Origin: Hydractinia symbiolongicarpus
Taxonomy: Eukaryota > Cnidaria > Hydrozoa > Anthoathecata > Hydractiniidae
Direction of reading: 5' to 3'
Length of the DNA stretch: 64,000 bases
Assembly: GCF_029227915.1 (NCBI RefSeq)
Contig: NC_079884.1
Span: 10,540,001 to 10,604,000 of the forward strand
Position numbers and translations under genes: made by a program. This document shows positions 35,207 through 45,824 of this stretch, in pieces (the stretch's first letter is position 1; each line of letters opens with the position of its first letter). The notes below the pieces were generated by a model. It was given only the letters and a program-made list of their open reading frames with translations, had not been told where the DNA came from and did no database searches.

Positions 35207-35458
35207 TTTATGTAGATGGATACACTATGTCAACCTCGTACTTAGTACCCAGGACTCAGGCTGATTCAGAGAGCATAGTTCGCATTCCAAGCAATTTTAT
35301 TTCATGCTATCCTTATTTATCAGAAAACATGTATAATTTACATATTGTAATTAAATAGAGTTTTAAATTATTTTGTCAGAGAAAAACTATAAAATTTCGC
35401 ATCGCAATCAAGTACGCGATTCGAATTTATACACAGATACGTATGCCTTATCTGGTAA

Positions 35459-38011
35459 CTAAGTGTTGTCACATTGACTTTCTTCGTTAAAAATAGTACT
35501 AATATTTTCTAAAGTTTTTCCAGACAAACTTTTCAGCTTGGTGAATAGTTTATTCTGATACGGTCCATTGTTTTCGTACTGACTCGTATCAATGACTACT
35601 TTTCTTGTTGACGTAAACACATTTTTGACTGGCCACGGCAAATCAAGATGGTGTCTGTGTAGCTAAGAAAAAACAAATTGACCTTACAAAAAATAATTTT
35701 AGCACGTGGTCAAGGGTTAAATGTTAAGGGGCAAGTTCTGAAGGAAAGCTAAAAAGCTCGCTTATCATGGCTTGAAAAGGTAAAATATCTGAAACCTAAG
35801 ACGCACACTACAAATTTTATTTGTATAGGACAACAAGAGTGGCATAATAATTTTTCACTGCAAGCGCTATAAATTCAGGACCTGGTTAAGAATGCGATAA
35901 ACATACTAAGACTAGTTTGCCTAACAAATTAAAAGGTGTCCCCGAAACGTTGAACTGAATTTGTTTTTCCTCGAAATTTACTTCTAAGTTCAGCTCATAG
36001 TTAAATATTCAAGCTGGGTGTACTTCGCAAGAAGAAGACAGATAGGGCAGTGTGTATGTAAAATCTGAGCATGAATCTGAAATTTAGTGAAACCGATAAT
36101 TTCCCTTACTCTTCTCTCAAATTAAAACAAGAAAAAAACGAGAGTAATTCATAATACCTTGAACATTTTTCCATCTGTACAATGCCAAACAACACCCTCC
36201 ATTTGTTCATCAGTTAAAAACCACTCCCGTAACAACTCGTGATTCCAACCATTTTCCAATGGAGGGAAAGACTTGACAGGTATCTCACCATGTCTGACTA
36301 ATACATGGAAAGGTTCTTTCTTGTTGCCAAGGCCTATAAACAAAAATATAAAAAATATAAACAAAAAAAAAAGTTAACATGTAGGAATCTCACTTGTCAA
36401 GTAATACTTTATTCTTAAAATCCTTTTTTTGTTAACTGTTTTATGCAATTAAAAAACAATTCTCTTGAATTTTCTATTTAAACCCAGAGGGATAAAGCAG
36501 AAAGCATACCATATAAAGTAAAGAAATCATACCATATGGATTTCCATTAACATTTGTTCCAATAAGTTCAAACGTTTGATTGAAATGATTTTTTAGGTCT
36601 TGAATACTCATCTGTATTTGTCCATCATCCACATCAGAGTCGAACAAAAACAAAGCTTTGCCTAACGTTAAGTCTACAACACTTAAATGCCACAAGTGGG
36701 TGCGAAGAGAAGGATCAACTGGAACCCAACCAACTAGATGACCAATATCATCTGGAACTAAGTTTTCTTTATCCACTCCTAACAAAAACACAAAGACAGA
36801 ACAAGTATTGCACTAGCCTAATAACCATTAAGCTACAAACAATATTGAGAGTCGAATAATGTATGTTATAAGCAAGTAGAGAAAAAACATATCACACTGC
36901 GGCGACAATTCACGCTTTTAAACATTGTAAAAGTTAATTTTATTGTTTAACTCCACAATGCAAGAGATGTATACAGAAGATCTATCCTGCAACTATTCTC
37001 CATAAAGTTTGTGTTATTTGTACATGATTGGAAACTAAAAAGTACTTGGACAGTAGAGAAAATAAGGAATGTGACTAATAAAACAGGACTTTGGGAAAAT
37101 TTTACCAGAAGCAGAAATCCAGTTGTCAGGAAATTCTTTAAAATCTGTTTCAATGTTCCATTCAAACGCTGGATATGTCTCTTCTTCACCTTTTATATCG
37201 TGTTCATTTTTATTATGTAGATAAGATTTGAATTTTTTATCAGTGCTTTTGTTGGGCTTAACATCATGTCTTGCCCAAAGCCATGGACGGCCGTTGAATT
37301 CACGAATCATGCAGCATGTGCCATCTAACTTCATTGTAAGCCTAGAAGTTCCTAAGTGAAAACAAAAAAAATGTCATTGAATTATTGATGCTATGCAAAT
37401 GAAACGAAACACAAGTCAAAATTAATTGACACCGTCAGTAAAAATTATATACAGCATTTCAGGCAATGTAGTAAGGCTCTACTACCAGAAATCAAGTGCG
37501 AACATGGCAAGTTTTATTTTATTTTTAACACAGGATTTTTTTGGAAATATGCAAAATAATGAAAACAGACATGACTGCTTAATACAAATACAGAGAACGT
37601 TAAAGATATTTGTCAAATCTTAATAATTATCAGCTATCAGGGTATAATTTCTCTATTAAGTTCTTTGAGCCGCTCTTAGTACTCTCTACAATCAGGTGAT
37701 ATTGAATTGAAACAACCTGGAATCCCAACCATAAATGTTTTCAACATAACTCATAATTAAACTTTTAGGGTTTTTTCACACATCACAAATCTAGCTGGTT
37801 AGTTTTTAAACTTGTTTTGGATAATTATCATAGCATAATTTAAAATCTTACCATTCTTTATGTACTCTTCAACACCTTCATTTAATTCTTCACTTGCTGT
37901 TACTTTAAAACTCTGCCCTTTACGTTTGTTAGAACTTGATTGTAAAATCTTGGGCTTAAATATACATTTTATTTTTCCTTTTATGGAACAACAATTGCTT
38001 AAATCTGTCAT
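35459..38011 (-). CDS. RLIG1: RLIG1 (C12orf29), 5'-3' RNA ligase
   Basis: Five exons on the minus strand, 38011-37852, 37351-37106, 36778-36533, 36333-36158 and 35662-35459, join in phase to 343 codons plus TAG (human: 325). Order of conserved blocks: IKCIFKPKIL; GQSFKVTASEEL; TMKLDGTCCMI with the ligase K-x-D-G motif, Lys being the adenylated residue; GRPWLWARHDVKPNK; PDDIGHLVGWVPVD; LWHLSVVD; FELIGTNVNGNPYGLGNKKE; MEGVVWHCTDGKMFK; LHRHHLDLPWP. Human RLIG1 is an ATP-dependent ligase that joins 5'-phosphate and 3'-hydroxyl RNA ends through auto-adenylation, with a role in resistance to oxidative stress. The motif lysine, the aromatic/Arg LWAR block and the later EG.VW..DG.M.K block of nucleotidyltransferases are all present, so the enzyme should be active. 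Introns are 199-572 bp, all GT-AG. It is convergent with the GTPase gene. Confidence 0.93.
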
Positions 38012-38354
38012 CTAAATATTAAAAATGTAACAATACAACATGATGCTACTAGGCATTTAGTTGAAAAATAATATATAAATTTCTTCCTTCCTTTCTTTAC
38101 TTATTTGCTACATATTTTATCCTCCCTTATGTAGTTAGTTGAGCCAAGCAATAATCTTTATAGTCAGATACAAAGCAAATCAAATTAATCCAAATTTTTA
38201 TAAGACACATCCTTTAATGCTTTTAGAACTTCCATATTCTATAATATTAATGCTACAGTGAAATTTGGAACAAATGTTTTCCTCTAAGTAATGGGTAATT
38301 CTATGATTGACAGAAGTTGAAGTTAGTACAGGGTCAATTAAACATGCTTAGAAA
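38012..38354. promoter_or_regulatory. RLIG1 upstream region
   Basis: AT-rich sequence directly before the RLIG1 ATG on the minus strand. It contains the 5' UTR and promoter by position. No specific element is recognised. Confidence 0.3.
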
Positions 38355-38402
38355 TCATGTTCTGAGAAATCACGTTCTGAAAAATCACGTTGTGAAAAAT
38401 CT
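38355..38402. repeat. Short tandem repeat, 16-bp unit
   Basis: Three consecutive copies of ATCACGTTCTGAAAA with small changes (ATCATGTTCTGAGAA, ATCACGTTCTGAAAA, ATCACGTTGTGAAAA). Confidence 0.7.
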
Positions 38403-38902
38403 CAAGTAATATCCGGGAACAGCCTTAAAAAAAAAGCCGTTTTTTTTTGTTAGTCCACCTTCATTGGTTGGTTTTATATGTATCTCTTGCAATACAGACA
38501 TGGCGAGGCTCGTTTTTACCTAAAGTAGAAACGAGCAGTAACCAGCTTTAACGACAACCATCTTATTAAGTATAAAACCACCAAAGAACCACCAGTATTA
38601 AGAAGTAAGCGAAAGAGAACTAGCAGTTTTTTGAGGTCACAACAAGAGAACGATCCGTAGCATTACCAGATAAAATTGTTTTCTTTGCCGTAAAATTATT
38701 ATATACAAGAACATACAAAAACGTACATTAAAACACAGGAAGCTTTTCATAAGTAAAAACTCTCAGGTAAGAAACACTGTTAAACAATAAAACCACTATA
38801 TATATAAAAAAATTGCTAAACTCTCAAAGGACTGTAATTAATGAATTTAGCAAAATAGAAAATAAAGTACAATAACGTCATAAGAAAATATATTATAATA
38901 CG
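38403..38902. other. No gene seen
   Basis: AT-rich spacer, nothing supported. Confidence 0.3.
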
Positions 38903-39185
38903 TCACGCAGTTATGAAAAAGCAATAATCTTTTAGATTAACTTGTTCGTTAAGAACATGCCTTAACAACTTATATAAAATGTGTTCATCATTCGCGACAA
39001 CATGATTAGCTGGTTCGGACTTTGAAGACATTTTGTTATGTTCAGACCATCGTGTTTGCGCATTTCGTACTGTTTCACCAATGTAGTTCACACCAAATTA
39101 ACCTACCTTCGTAGGTACTTTTGTAGATAACGCATGCTAAGCGCTTTATTTTATCTTTCAACGGAAAGACTGGAATTTTTTAGTG
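38903..39185 (-). mobile_element. Second GIY-YIG retroelement fragment
   Basis: On the minus strand, from about 39180 downward, the text reads SFPLKDKIKRLACVIYKSTY, then in a shifted frame NYIGETVRNAQTRWSEHN, SEPANHVVANDEH and LLRHVLNEQV, with a stop at 38903. This is the GIY-YIG nuclease region of a Penelope-like or related retroelement: the CV.YK box, Y-I-GET-x-R and the EH pair are present. A frameshift before YIGET and the missing polymerase show it is dead. It is not the same subfamily as the fragment at 12490-12978. Confidence 0.65.
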
Positions 39186-39445
39186 TTTCAGAGCACAATA
39201 AAAATAAAATTTCAGTTTTTTCCCACGAAATTTTTCAAAATGCCTCAACCTCGAAAGTTTTTTTTCCCACAAGGATTTTTATTTAGATTTTATAGTTTTT
39301 TTTATATATATATTTGAATAACCATTTCCGAACGAATGCTTTGCCATGTGTACCTTTATGCAATCTGTTTTTTGAAAAAAAGAAAAGAATAACAAAATGA
39401 ATAAGAAAACACCTGATGACTCATCAGTATAGATACCAGTGCAAC

Positions 39446-40250
39446 TGTAACGGGCAATTATTTCTAAACAGTTTCAATTGCGCTGGATGCCCCAGGAGTA
39501 GCTAATTCCCACCGTCATAGGTGTGTTTGTTGTTGGTATAATTAATGTCAAATGTCACAAGTCAAAAGGGATTTGGTGGTTTGTACCATAAGTCAAGTTT
39601 CAAAGACCAGCTACGAAGCGATTTGTAATATAAAATGTCCAGCATAATAGTGTCATTAGTATAAACAATAGTATAAAAGTATAAATAATATTATAAATGA
39701 GATAGCAAGCCTGACCTGCAGCGTGAATGTCCAGCATTAAGTGGGTGTTGAAATTAATAAGAAACTGTCACAGACAGCACATAAAATAAATTAATGTTGC
39801 AAATATAAATATGATATGATGGAGGAATAACTGTCCAGCAGGTAAAAATGGTTTGATTTTGAAGAAAATATAATATATAATGTTGCTAAATTAAAAGTGT
39901 AGCACATAGTTAATTGGGGTTACAGAGGTGTGTCTCCATTGACTCCTAGTACAAGGCTAACCTGGTTCACTAGTGTTTTGTCATTCTGCATTATTGATTT
40001 TACAAATATGTTGGAGACCTAAGACTGATAGTCAACACTACATTAATTTAACGAAAATAGACTGTCTTAAGCATGTTACTTAAGACCATAAGTCCATAAC
40101 ACAAGCAGGGGGGGGGGGGTATAAATACGGTAGAACACAGTAAGCCTCTTGCTCTTGAACAGTTCAGACGTTTGCCCGTCCACCCTCTCCGATTAATGTA
40201 CTAATTAGTTCTGTTTTGTTTTCTTCTATATTCGACACACTAATACAACA
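39446..40250 (+). mobile_element. Probable LTR of a Ty3/gypsy-like element
   Basis: The stretch begins TGTAACGGGC and ends ACA, directly followed by TTGGCGATGG, a phrase like the primer-binding site after the 5' LTR of many Ty3/gypsy elements. A TATAAAT box after a run of G lies at 40120-40126, about 130 bases before the end, as expected for an LTR promoter with its R region. No 3' LTR and no gag/pol frame were found, and I could not show a target duplication, so the call rests on the order of signals. Confidence 0.4.
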
Positions 40251-40429
40251 TTGGCGATGGCATGACAACAATAACGATCTGGTATACATTATCTCTCTCA
40301 CATTCTTATTGACACGTAAATACAACTTTGGTGATAATATGAGAAAAGAACAACCTGACACAACTCATACGTATTCATTGATGTGGATGGTGACTGGATG
40401 CGCGGTGTGGTGCGGCTCGGCCTGATGGT

Positions 40430-40610
40430 TGATGTTTGATTTAGCTTCAAGGTTTCCATGCAGAGGGGCTATGTTTCATTTGGCTGATAGACCCCACCAA
40501 GGTTTTAGTCCAGAGGCAGAATCAACCATCTCTGTGCTATTTTCTTTCTTATAATTCAACTAATTCTGGTAGGGGTGCCAGTCTTTCTGAGTTATTCTGT
40601 TTAAGCTTAG
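40430..40610 (+). repeat. Leader-like repeat, copy A (related to 42340-42480)
   Basis: GCTTCAAGGTTTCC...ACCAAGGTTTTAGTCCAG is shared with 42350-42410 with moderate divergence, followed in both by a phrase GGTRGGGGTGC. In copy A it comes shortly after the LTR-like stretch and in copy B after another primer-site-like TTGGAACGATAACGA (about 42263). The two probably belong to the untranslated leader of one LTR element family. Confidence 0.4.
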
Positions 40611-40732
40611 GGTTGTGTTCTTTACAGTGATAGGATTAAGTAAGTTTTTTGTGTTGAGAGTGTCAGTTAAAGTCGGTCTGTTATAATGAGACAAACGTTT
40701 AATTGTCATTAATTGTCATGTACTGTCAAAAT

Positions 40733-41220
40733 TCGGTTGTTAAAATGTCAAAAGAAGCTAGTGGCCTTATGGTGCAGGAAAAAGAAGCCCGTGGGCCAAT
40801 CATTACAATAAAAACCTCACCATAATAGACATGTAGTGTCAAGAGTTGGTTGTCATAATGTCTAAAAGAAGCCAGTGGCCACATGGTGCAGTTAAAAGAA
40901 GCCCTATTGGCCAACCTTTGTGATAAACACTTACCATAGTAAGACATATATGTGTGTGTCATGTGTCATGAGTCCGTTGTCACAATGCCTAAAAGAAACC
41001 AGTGGCCATATGGTGCAGTAGAAAGAAGCCTGTGTGCCAACTATTACGATAAACACCCACCATAGTAAGACATATGTGTCAAGTGTCATGAGTCTGTTGT
41101 CAAAATGTCTAAAGGAAGCCAGTGGCCATATGGTGCAGTAAAAAGAAGTCTGTGTGCCAACTGTTACGATAAACACTCACCATAATAGACATATAGTATT
41201 AAGAGTCAAGAGTCCGTTGT
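40733..41220. repeat. Tandem array, four copies of a 113-127 bp unit
   Basis: Units start near 40733, 40846, 40973 and 41092, with a fifth start at 41213. Each carries GTTGTC.AAATGTCTAAA, then AGAAGCCAGTGGCCATATGG, TGCAG and, near its end, ACCATA.TA.GACATAT. The two middle units are the most alike. Frames across it stay open by repetition, which explains long but meaningless open frames. Confidence 0.8.
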
Positions 41221-41231
41221 CTAAAGTAGTA

Positions 41232-41408
41232 CCAATTGTCTTGTCTGTTACAATGTCAGCAATTTGCCCATTGTCTTGTCTGTTACAATGTCAGTAATTT
41301 GTCAATTGTCTTGTCCGTGACAATGTCAGCAATTTGTCAATTGTCTTTTCTGTTACAATGTCAGTAATTTGTCAATTGTCTTGTCTGTTACAATGTCAGT
41401 AATTTATT
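41232..41408. repeat. Tandem array, five copies of a 35-bp unit
   Basis: The unit CAATTGTCTTGTCTGTTACA + ATGTCAGTAATTTGT repeats five times with a few substitutions, directly after the 113-127 bp array. It shares TGTCTGTTACAATGTC text with the first array in loose form, so the two arrays may have grown from one seed. Confidence 0.85.
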
Positions 41409-42339
41409 TCAGTACTTAATTTCTAACGAAGCCCTAGGACCTCTACCCATACTCCAAATATAACTGCAAACTTTTAAGAATACATTTTCTACTACTACTT
41501 TGTGTCGTTTTCACTTCTGAACTATACCAAATAAGTGTCTGTAAAAGTATTTTAAAAGCACACATAAGAAGGGAACTAAGTATTCCGTTCATTTGGTTTG
41601 GTTTTCATTTTATAAGTGGGCAGCAAATTTTGTTTGCTTCACTGCTTGTGTTTTGTTTTTATAGACAAGTTTCAATGTTTATGCTTATTAGAAGAAAAAA
41701 AATCAGAACACAAAACAAACACAAAAAATGAAGACCTTAGGTGAAGAAAGTTAAATTATAGTTAAAAACTTTTATGCTCTAGCTACTAGCATCTTTTTAC
41801 TGCAGTCTTGGTTATGAATGACGTGCGATCGCACGCGCACGCCTCCGCACACGCCATGTGAAATTTGGGTGTGCTCTTTATTCACACGCCTTGTTCTACT
41901 TTGTACACACGCCAAGCAGAACTGAGCTATTGTAGAGTAATTCCTTATCCAAACTTTACCCAATACATAATTGTTCTTTGTGTTAAAATGTATCTCTAAA
42001 ATGTATTTCTTTTAAACACCCGCCTTCATTAAAATTGCTGACGACAGATGCATTTCAAATGTTTTGCGTCGGCATTGGGTCAACAATATTTTTTTTTGTT
42101 TTGTGGAGCTAAACACAGTTTAGCTCATGTTAATTGCAGTTTCCAATACTTGATAGCTGCTATGCAGATGCATCATTTAGGGTACACAAGGCCACTCATA
42201 TACTTGGTTAATTTTATTTTATTTTCTCTTTATGTGACACACCTGCATCGTCGCTACACTACGTTGGAACGATAACGAATCTACAATCGAATTGGTTCAT
42301 CGAGGCTACATAACGTCGTCGAGCGTAAAGAGATGTCCA
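41409..42339. other. No gene seen; likely decayed LTR-element sequence
   Basis: A short stretch at 41614-41660 (TAAGTGGGCAGCAAATTTTG...CTGCTTGTGTTTTG) is related to the repeats at 45825-46080. Near 42263 lies TTGGAACGATAACGA, a diverged counterpart of 40251-40285. Otherwise nothing is supported. Confidence 0.3.
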
Positions 42340-42480
42340 ATTGCTTTAGCTACACGGTTTCCTTGAATTGGCGCAGTTTGGCTTAGTACGACCACCAAGG
42401 TTTTAGTCCAGTGGTGGAAGCAATTGGCACCTTTACTCAATCAATCATGTCAATGAGTTAAATATAACTGGTGGGGGTGC
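42340..42480 (+). repeat. Leader-like repeat, copy B
   Basis: Diverged copy of 40430-40610, sharing ACCAAGGTTTTAGTCCAG and the following GGTGGGGGTGC phrase. It supports the presence of a second, older member of the LTR family. Confidence 0.4.
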
Positions 42481-42736
42481 TGGGCTGTCCTGGGCAGCCA
42501 CAAAGTGTAGAGATGTGCGTGTACCCCTGGAAGAGTATGGTGCATTAAGTACAGGTGCGAGGAGATGAACGACGGTGCCCCACGCAAGCAGGACAGATGA
42601 CTGGGGAAATAACAGCAGGAGGATGCGGCGCTGACAGTCAGAGGTGGGGCACCAAGAGGTTAATAACAGGTGTGAAATGCATAAGAAGCTAGGGCTCATA
42701 GAGAGTAGGTTCTTGTGAGGTATGATAGAAAAATGG

Positions 42737-42880
42737 AATCACAGGAGAGAAGCTCCGGATGTGATTGAGAGAGTAGTTAAGCCAGAATACACTACTAGGA
42801 GAAGAGCTCCGGATGTAATGGAGAAGAGCGAACACTACTAGGAGAAGAGCTCCGGATGTAGTGGAGAAGAGCGAATTGAT
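42737..42880. repeat. Tandem repeat, about three copies of a 44-58 bp unit
   Basis: The phrase GGAGAAGAGCTCCGGATGTA + (A/G)TGGAGAAGAGCGAA recurs three times, the first copy more diverged (GGAGAGAAGCTCCGGATGTG). The spacer ACACTACTA is shared between units. Confidence 0.75.
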
Positions 42881-43019
42881 TGGGAACACGCACGTGAGCT
42901 TGAGACAATATCTTCTCTTCAGCCTAGCATTTTTATCCGATTCCGCCAAATTATCCTCAGTTTATTCTTACAAATTGAAATAAATTTTCTACTCCAAGTT
43001 AGTGTTTTTATTGGGACTG

Positions 43020-45062
43020 ACAGCAATTAATTAGCTGGCAAAAAAGTTTGTCATTAACCTTTTATTGATCTCCTTAAGACGATTACAAATGGAAATGAAG
43101 TACAAGTCCTATTGACCTACCTTCCTGATGTTGTACTTAAGTTAATAGTTCTGTCCTAACTAGCTCTCTATGTTTAAAGATAAACTGATTAGGAAGTAAG
43201 TTGTACATGTGCTATTTACGAACTGAAGGTCAGGGCATCATTAAGTTGAATATCGCAGAAGTCGCCGGTGACATGCTTCAAAAATGCTTGTCACAGGCAC
43301 AGCTTAATGCCAAGCAAAACTGTACAGGAGACTCAATTGTTAGAGTCTTCGCAGAACATCTCTTCTTACTGCTGTGTTGTGTGGGAGACAGAACTTCTGG
43401 ACTTCCTTTTAATACGATATACAATTTTTTCGATTATTATTACTAAACATATTTGATTTCTCTTTTCCCTTTTAAAAAGATTTTTTTAAATTTATTGAAC
43501 ATGTTTTTTCTTTGGTATTATTACATCACGAGAACATTCGTCCGAAAGCTGTATTAGGTACAGGACGCCTAACCTCTCCCATGTTCTGGTTATAATTAAC
43601 TTGCATGGGTGCGCACTCTTCTCACAGTATTTTCTGTGACGATGAAGGTCGGACTGACTTGTGGCATGGTTCCAAATTGTCTTCCGTTCGAGTCTCAGTG
43701 TAATGCACCAGCCGAGCATAAGAGTGTGAGCATGAAGGAAAGGGGCCGACTTTAATGTTCTCAGGCCTCGCTATGAGCAAATAACCTCCCGAGCAATTAA
43801 TTGCCCGCGTCAGAGTGTCCACGCGAGCAATTTTGCTCGCCATATTTTTTGCTAAAAAAACTTTACATCTAGTCTCTCAGGGCATCTTTTTCAGGAGAGG
43901 CGTGCGGCACACACCTAAATTGTTTCAGGCATAGCTCGTTTCGAACTTTTGTCAGTTAAAACGTCCGATACATTTCCGTCTTGGTCGGACATTTTTAGAT
44001 CTCAGAATTATTGAATAGTTCTGGTCCTTTAAATCCACGAGCAAGCCTATTCATAGCCAACCTGACCATCCTACCTAATTCACCGACTCCTGACTTAGTT
44101 AAAAAACTACGTAGACATAAATCTCTTTTGCCTGGCCCCTTCGTTGCTGGTAACCATGTCTTACACAAGAAATCCAGCCAAGCGGTTCTTAACTAATGCG
44201 GAGGTGAACGCCGACGGAGCACGGATGACGCAAGTCTGCAAAACTGCACTTACAGGCGGAACAGACAATATATCATGGATTTAATTGTAGATAATTTCTT
44301 CATTTGAGGAACAATTAAAAACCATAGCAGGTCCAAATTCAATGAATTATTTTCTTTATGCCGCAACTGTTATTCAAACAATTTTAAAAACGAAACCCAC
44401 GTGCGGTAAAAAATTTTTTTCTGTATAAATTTTATGTACCTAACGTGTACCTTTTTTAAAAAAGATATTTTATTTAGTAGTTTTATTTAATTTAAATTTT
44501 TTTTTTAATTTGAAAGCGAAGCACATTTTTTCCTATTTGCTTGTGATGACCTTAAAAATGAACATTAAATTTATGAAAACGACAGTATAGTCATGCTACT
44601 ATTTCGGACATGTAGAAAAGGAAGTTAAGATTGAGAGAGTCGCTATACCAGTAGACACTCGATCATCGTGTTTGGGGTTCACGATTTAAAACGTTCCCCA
44701 CTTTTCTACTGCAAAATGAATGCGCAACAAAGATTAACCTTAATGCCCGTATCGCATGCGTTTTATAAAATATCCCTTCACTTTCACTTAAAAGACCAAT
44801 CAAGTCTTGAGAAAAACGTGTACAATTATCTCAAAATGTTAATATTTACGCGAGCAGTAGAATGCTCGGGTAACGAGAATTTACGCGAGCACTATGTAGG
44901 CGCCAGCAATTGCTCGCGACTCATAACAAGGCCTGGTTCTCTATACCTTACGTTTTACATAATAACACCATTCATTTAAATTTCACAACAAAATTATGTC
45001 GGCAATTTTTTTGTCAACTACTATGCTTCAAAAACTCTGTGCTGCCACTCTCCTGAATGTAA
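43020..45062. mobile_element. CAG-ended transposon, copy 2, inverted and split
   Basis: From 43040 to 43742 and again from about 44955 to 45062, the sequence matches copy 1 (13171-14132) read in reverse. Landmarks are TTAGCTGGCAA (43030), ATATCGCAGAAGTCGCCGG (43250), GACTCAATTGTTAGAGTCTT (43329), ATGGTTCCAAAT (43665) and, after the split, ATTTCACAACAAAATT (44978) and GTCGGCAATTTTTTTGTC (44999). The ends are eroded. The gap between the two parts is exactly another transposon (43757-44940). Confidence 0.75.
43757..44940. mobile_element. CAG-ended element nested in copy 2 (1,174 bp, GTTCT duplication)
   Basis: GTTCT at 43757-43761 and 44936-44940 flanks inverted ends CAGGCCTCGCTATGAG and, read from the right, CAGGCCTTGTTATGAG. 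Subterminal phrases with GCGAGCAATT(G) occur on both sides (43791-43845 and 44845-44920). It interrupts copy 2 of the other CAG element, so it is the younger insertion. No transposase frame is recognised inside. Confidence 0.75.
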
Positions 45063-45109
45063 TAATTGCACACCAAAATCATAAGCTAGGCGTGCGATAC
45101 TGATCACAC

Positions 45110-45147
45110 TCCTGTATTAGTGTAGGTACGGCTACACTAATACAGGA
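45110..45147. repeat. Hairpin, perfect 15-bp arms
   Basis: TCCTGTATTAGTGTA (45110-45124) and TACACTAATACAGGA (45133-45147) are perfect reverse complements with an 8-base loop GGTACGGC. It lies just outside the right end of the transposon copy 2. Confidence 0.75.
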
Positions 45148-45824
45148 TACACTAATTCGCAGATTTGGTTCAGCTTTGTTGCCGTAGTGATGATTGACAT
45201 TTTGCTTAATTAACGAATCACATTTGTGCTACATCCGCCATTTTTAAAATTTCGCAGGGTGAAAACAAACCTAGTTCGTAGGGGGAAGAATGCAAAAAAA
45301 TGTGGAAATGGAAGAATAATTAGCTAACGAAAGGTAACCACAATAAAAATCTGTCTGGAAATGATGCTTAGCTATCTAGATTTTGCTCTAAAAAATTACC
45401 TTTGCTCAAACTTCCTAACATTGTTCTTAAAACTCCAAAATGTGTCTAGCTCTGCACTCTCTTCACCTAAAATACGGAAACTTTTCACCTCCAAAAAAAT
45501 TGTTATGACGTCAAACTGAATCGCCGAATACTGCATGTGGGTGCAAATATTCATGACCAAGACTGCACTGATATATGTTCTTATTCTAAACATGCCTCTA
45601 CCTGAAAATATAGTTCGAAAAGGACTGGTCTACAACTTTGCCTTTCAATTTGCTTAGTAGAAGGTCTTGGGATTATAAACAACACAAGTGGTACCTCGTG
45701 TGGATAAATCCATATATACCACATTTCGTGTGTCTCGCCACTTGCTGTACCATTTTGCGCAAGAGAGACAAAATACAGCTACTATTTATAGAGATGCATA
45801 TCATCATGGTAAAACTCATCTAAA
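45148..45824. other. No gene seen
   Basis: AT-rich spacer without a supported feature. Confidence 0.3.

Noticed and set aside
40726-41176. Two open frames of about 80 codons on the minus strand with repeated FYCTIWPLASFRH text
   Set aside because: They are products of the tandem array; openness follows from the repeat unit, not from coding selection.
44011-44196. 61-codon plus-strand frame inside the nested CAG element
   Set aside because: No recognisable domain and no counterpart in another copy; not enough for a transposase call.
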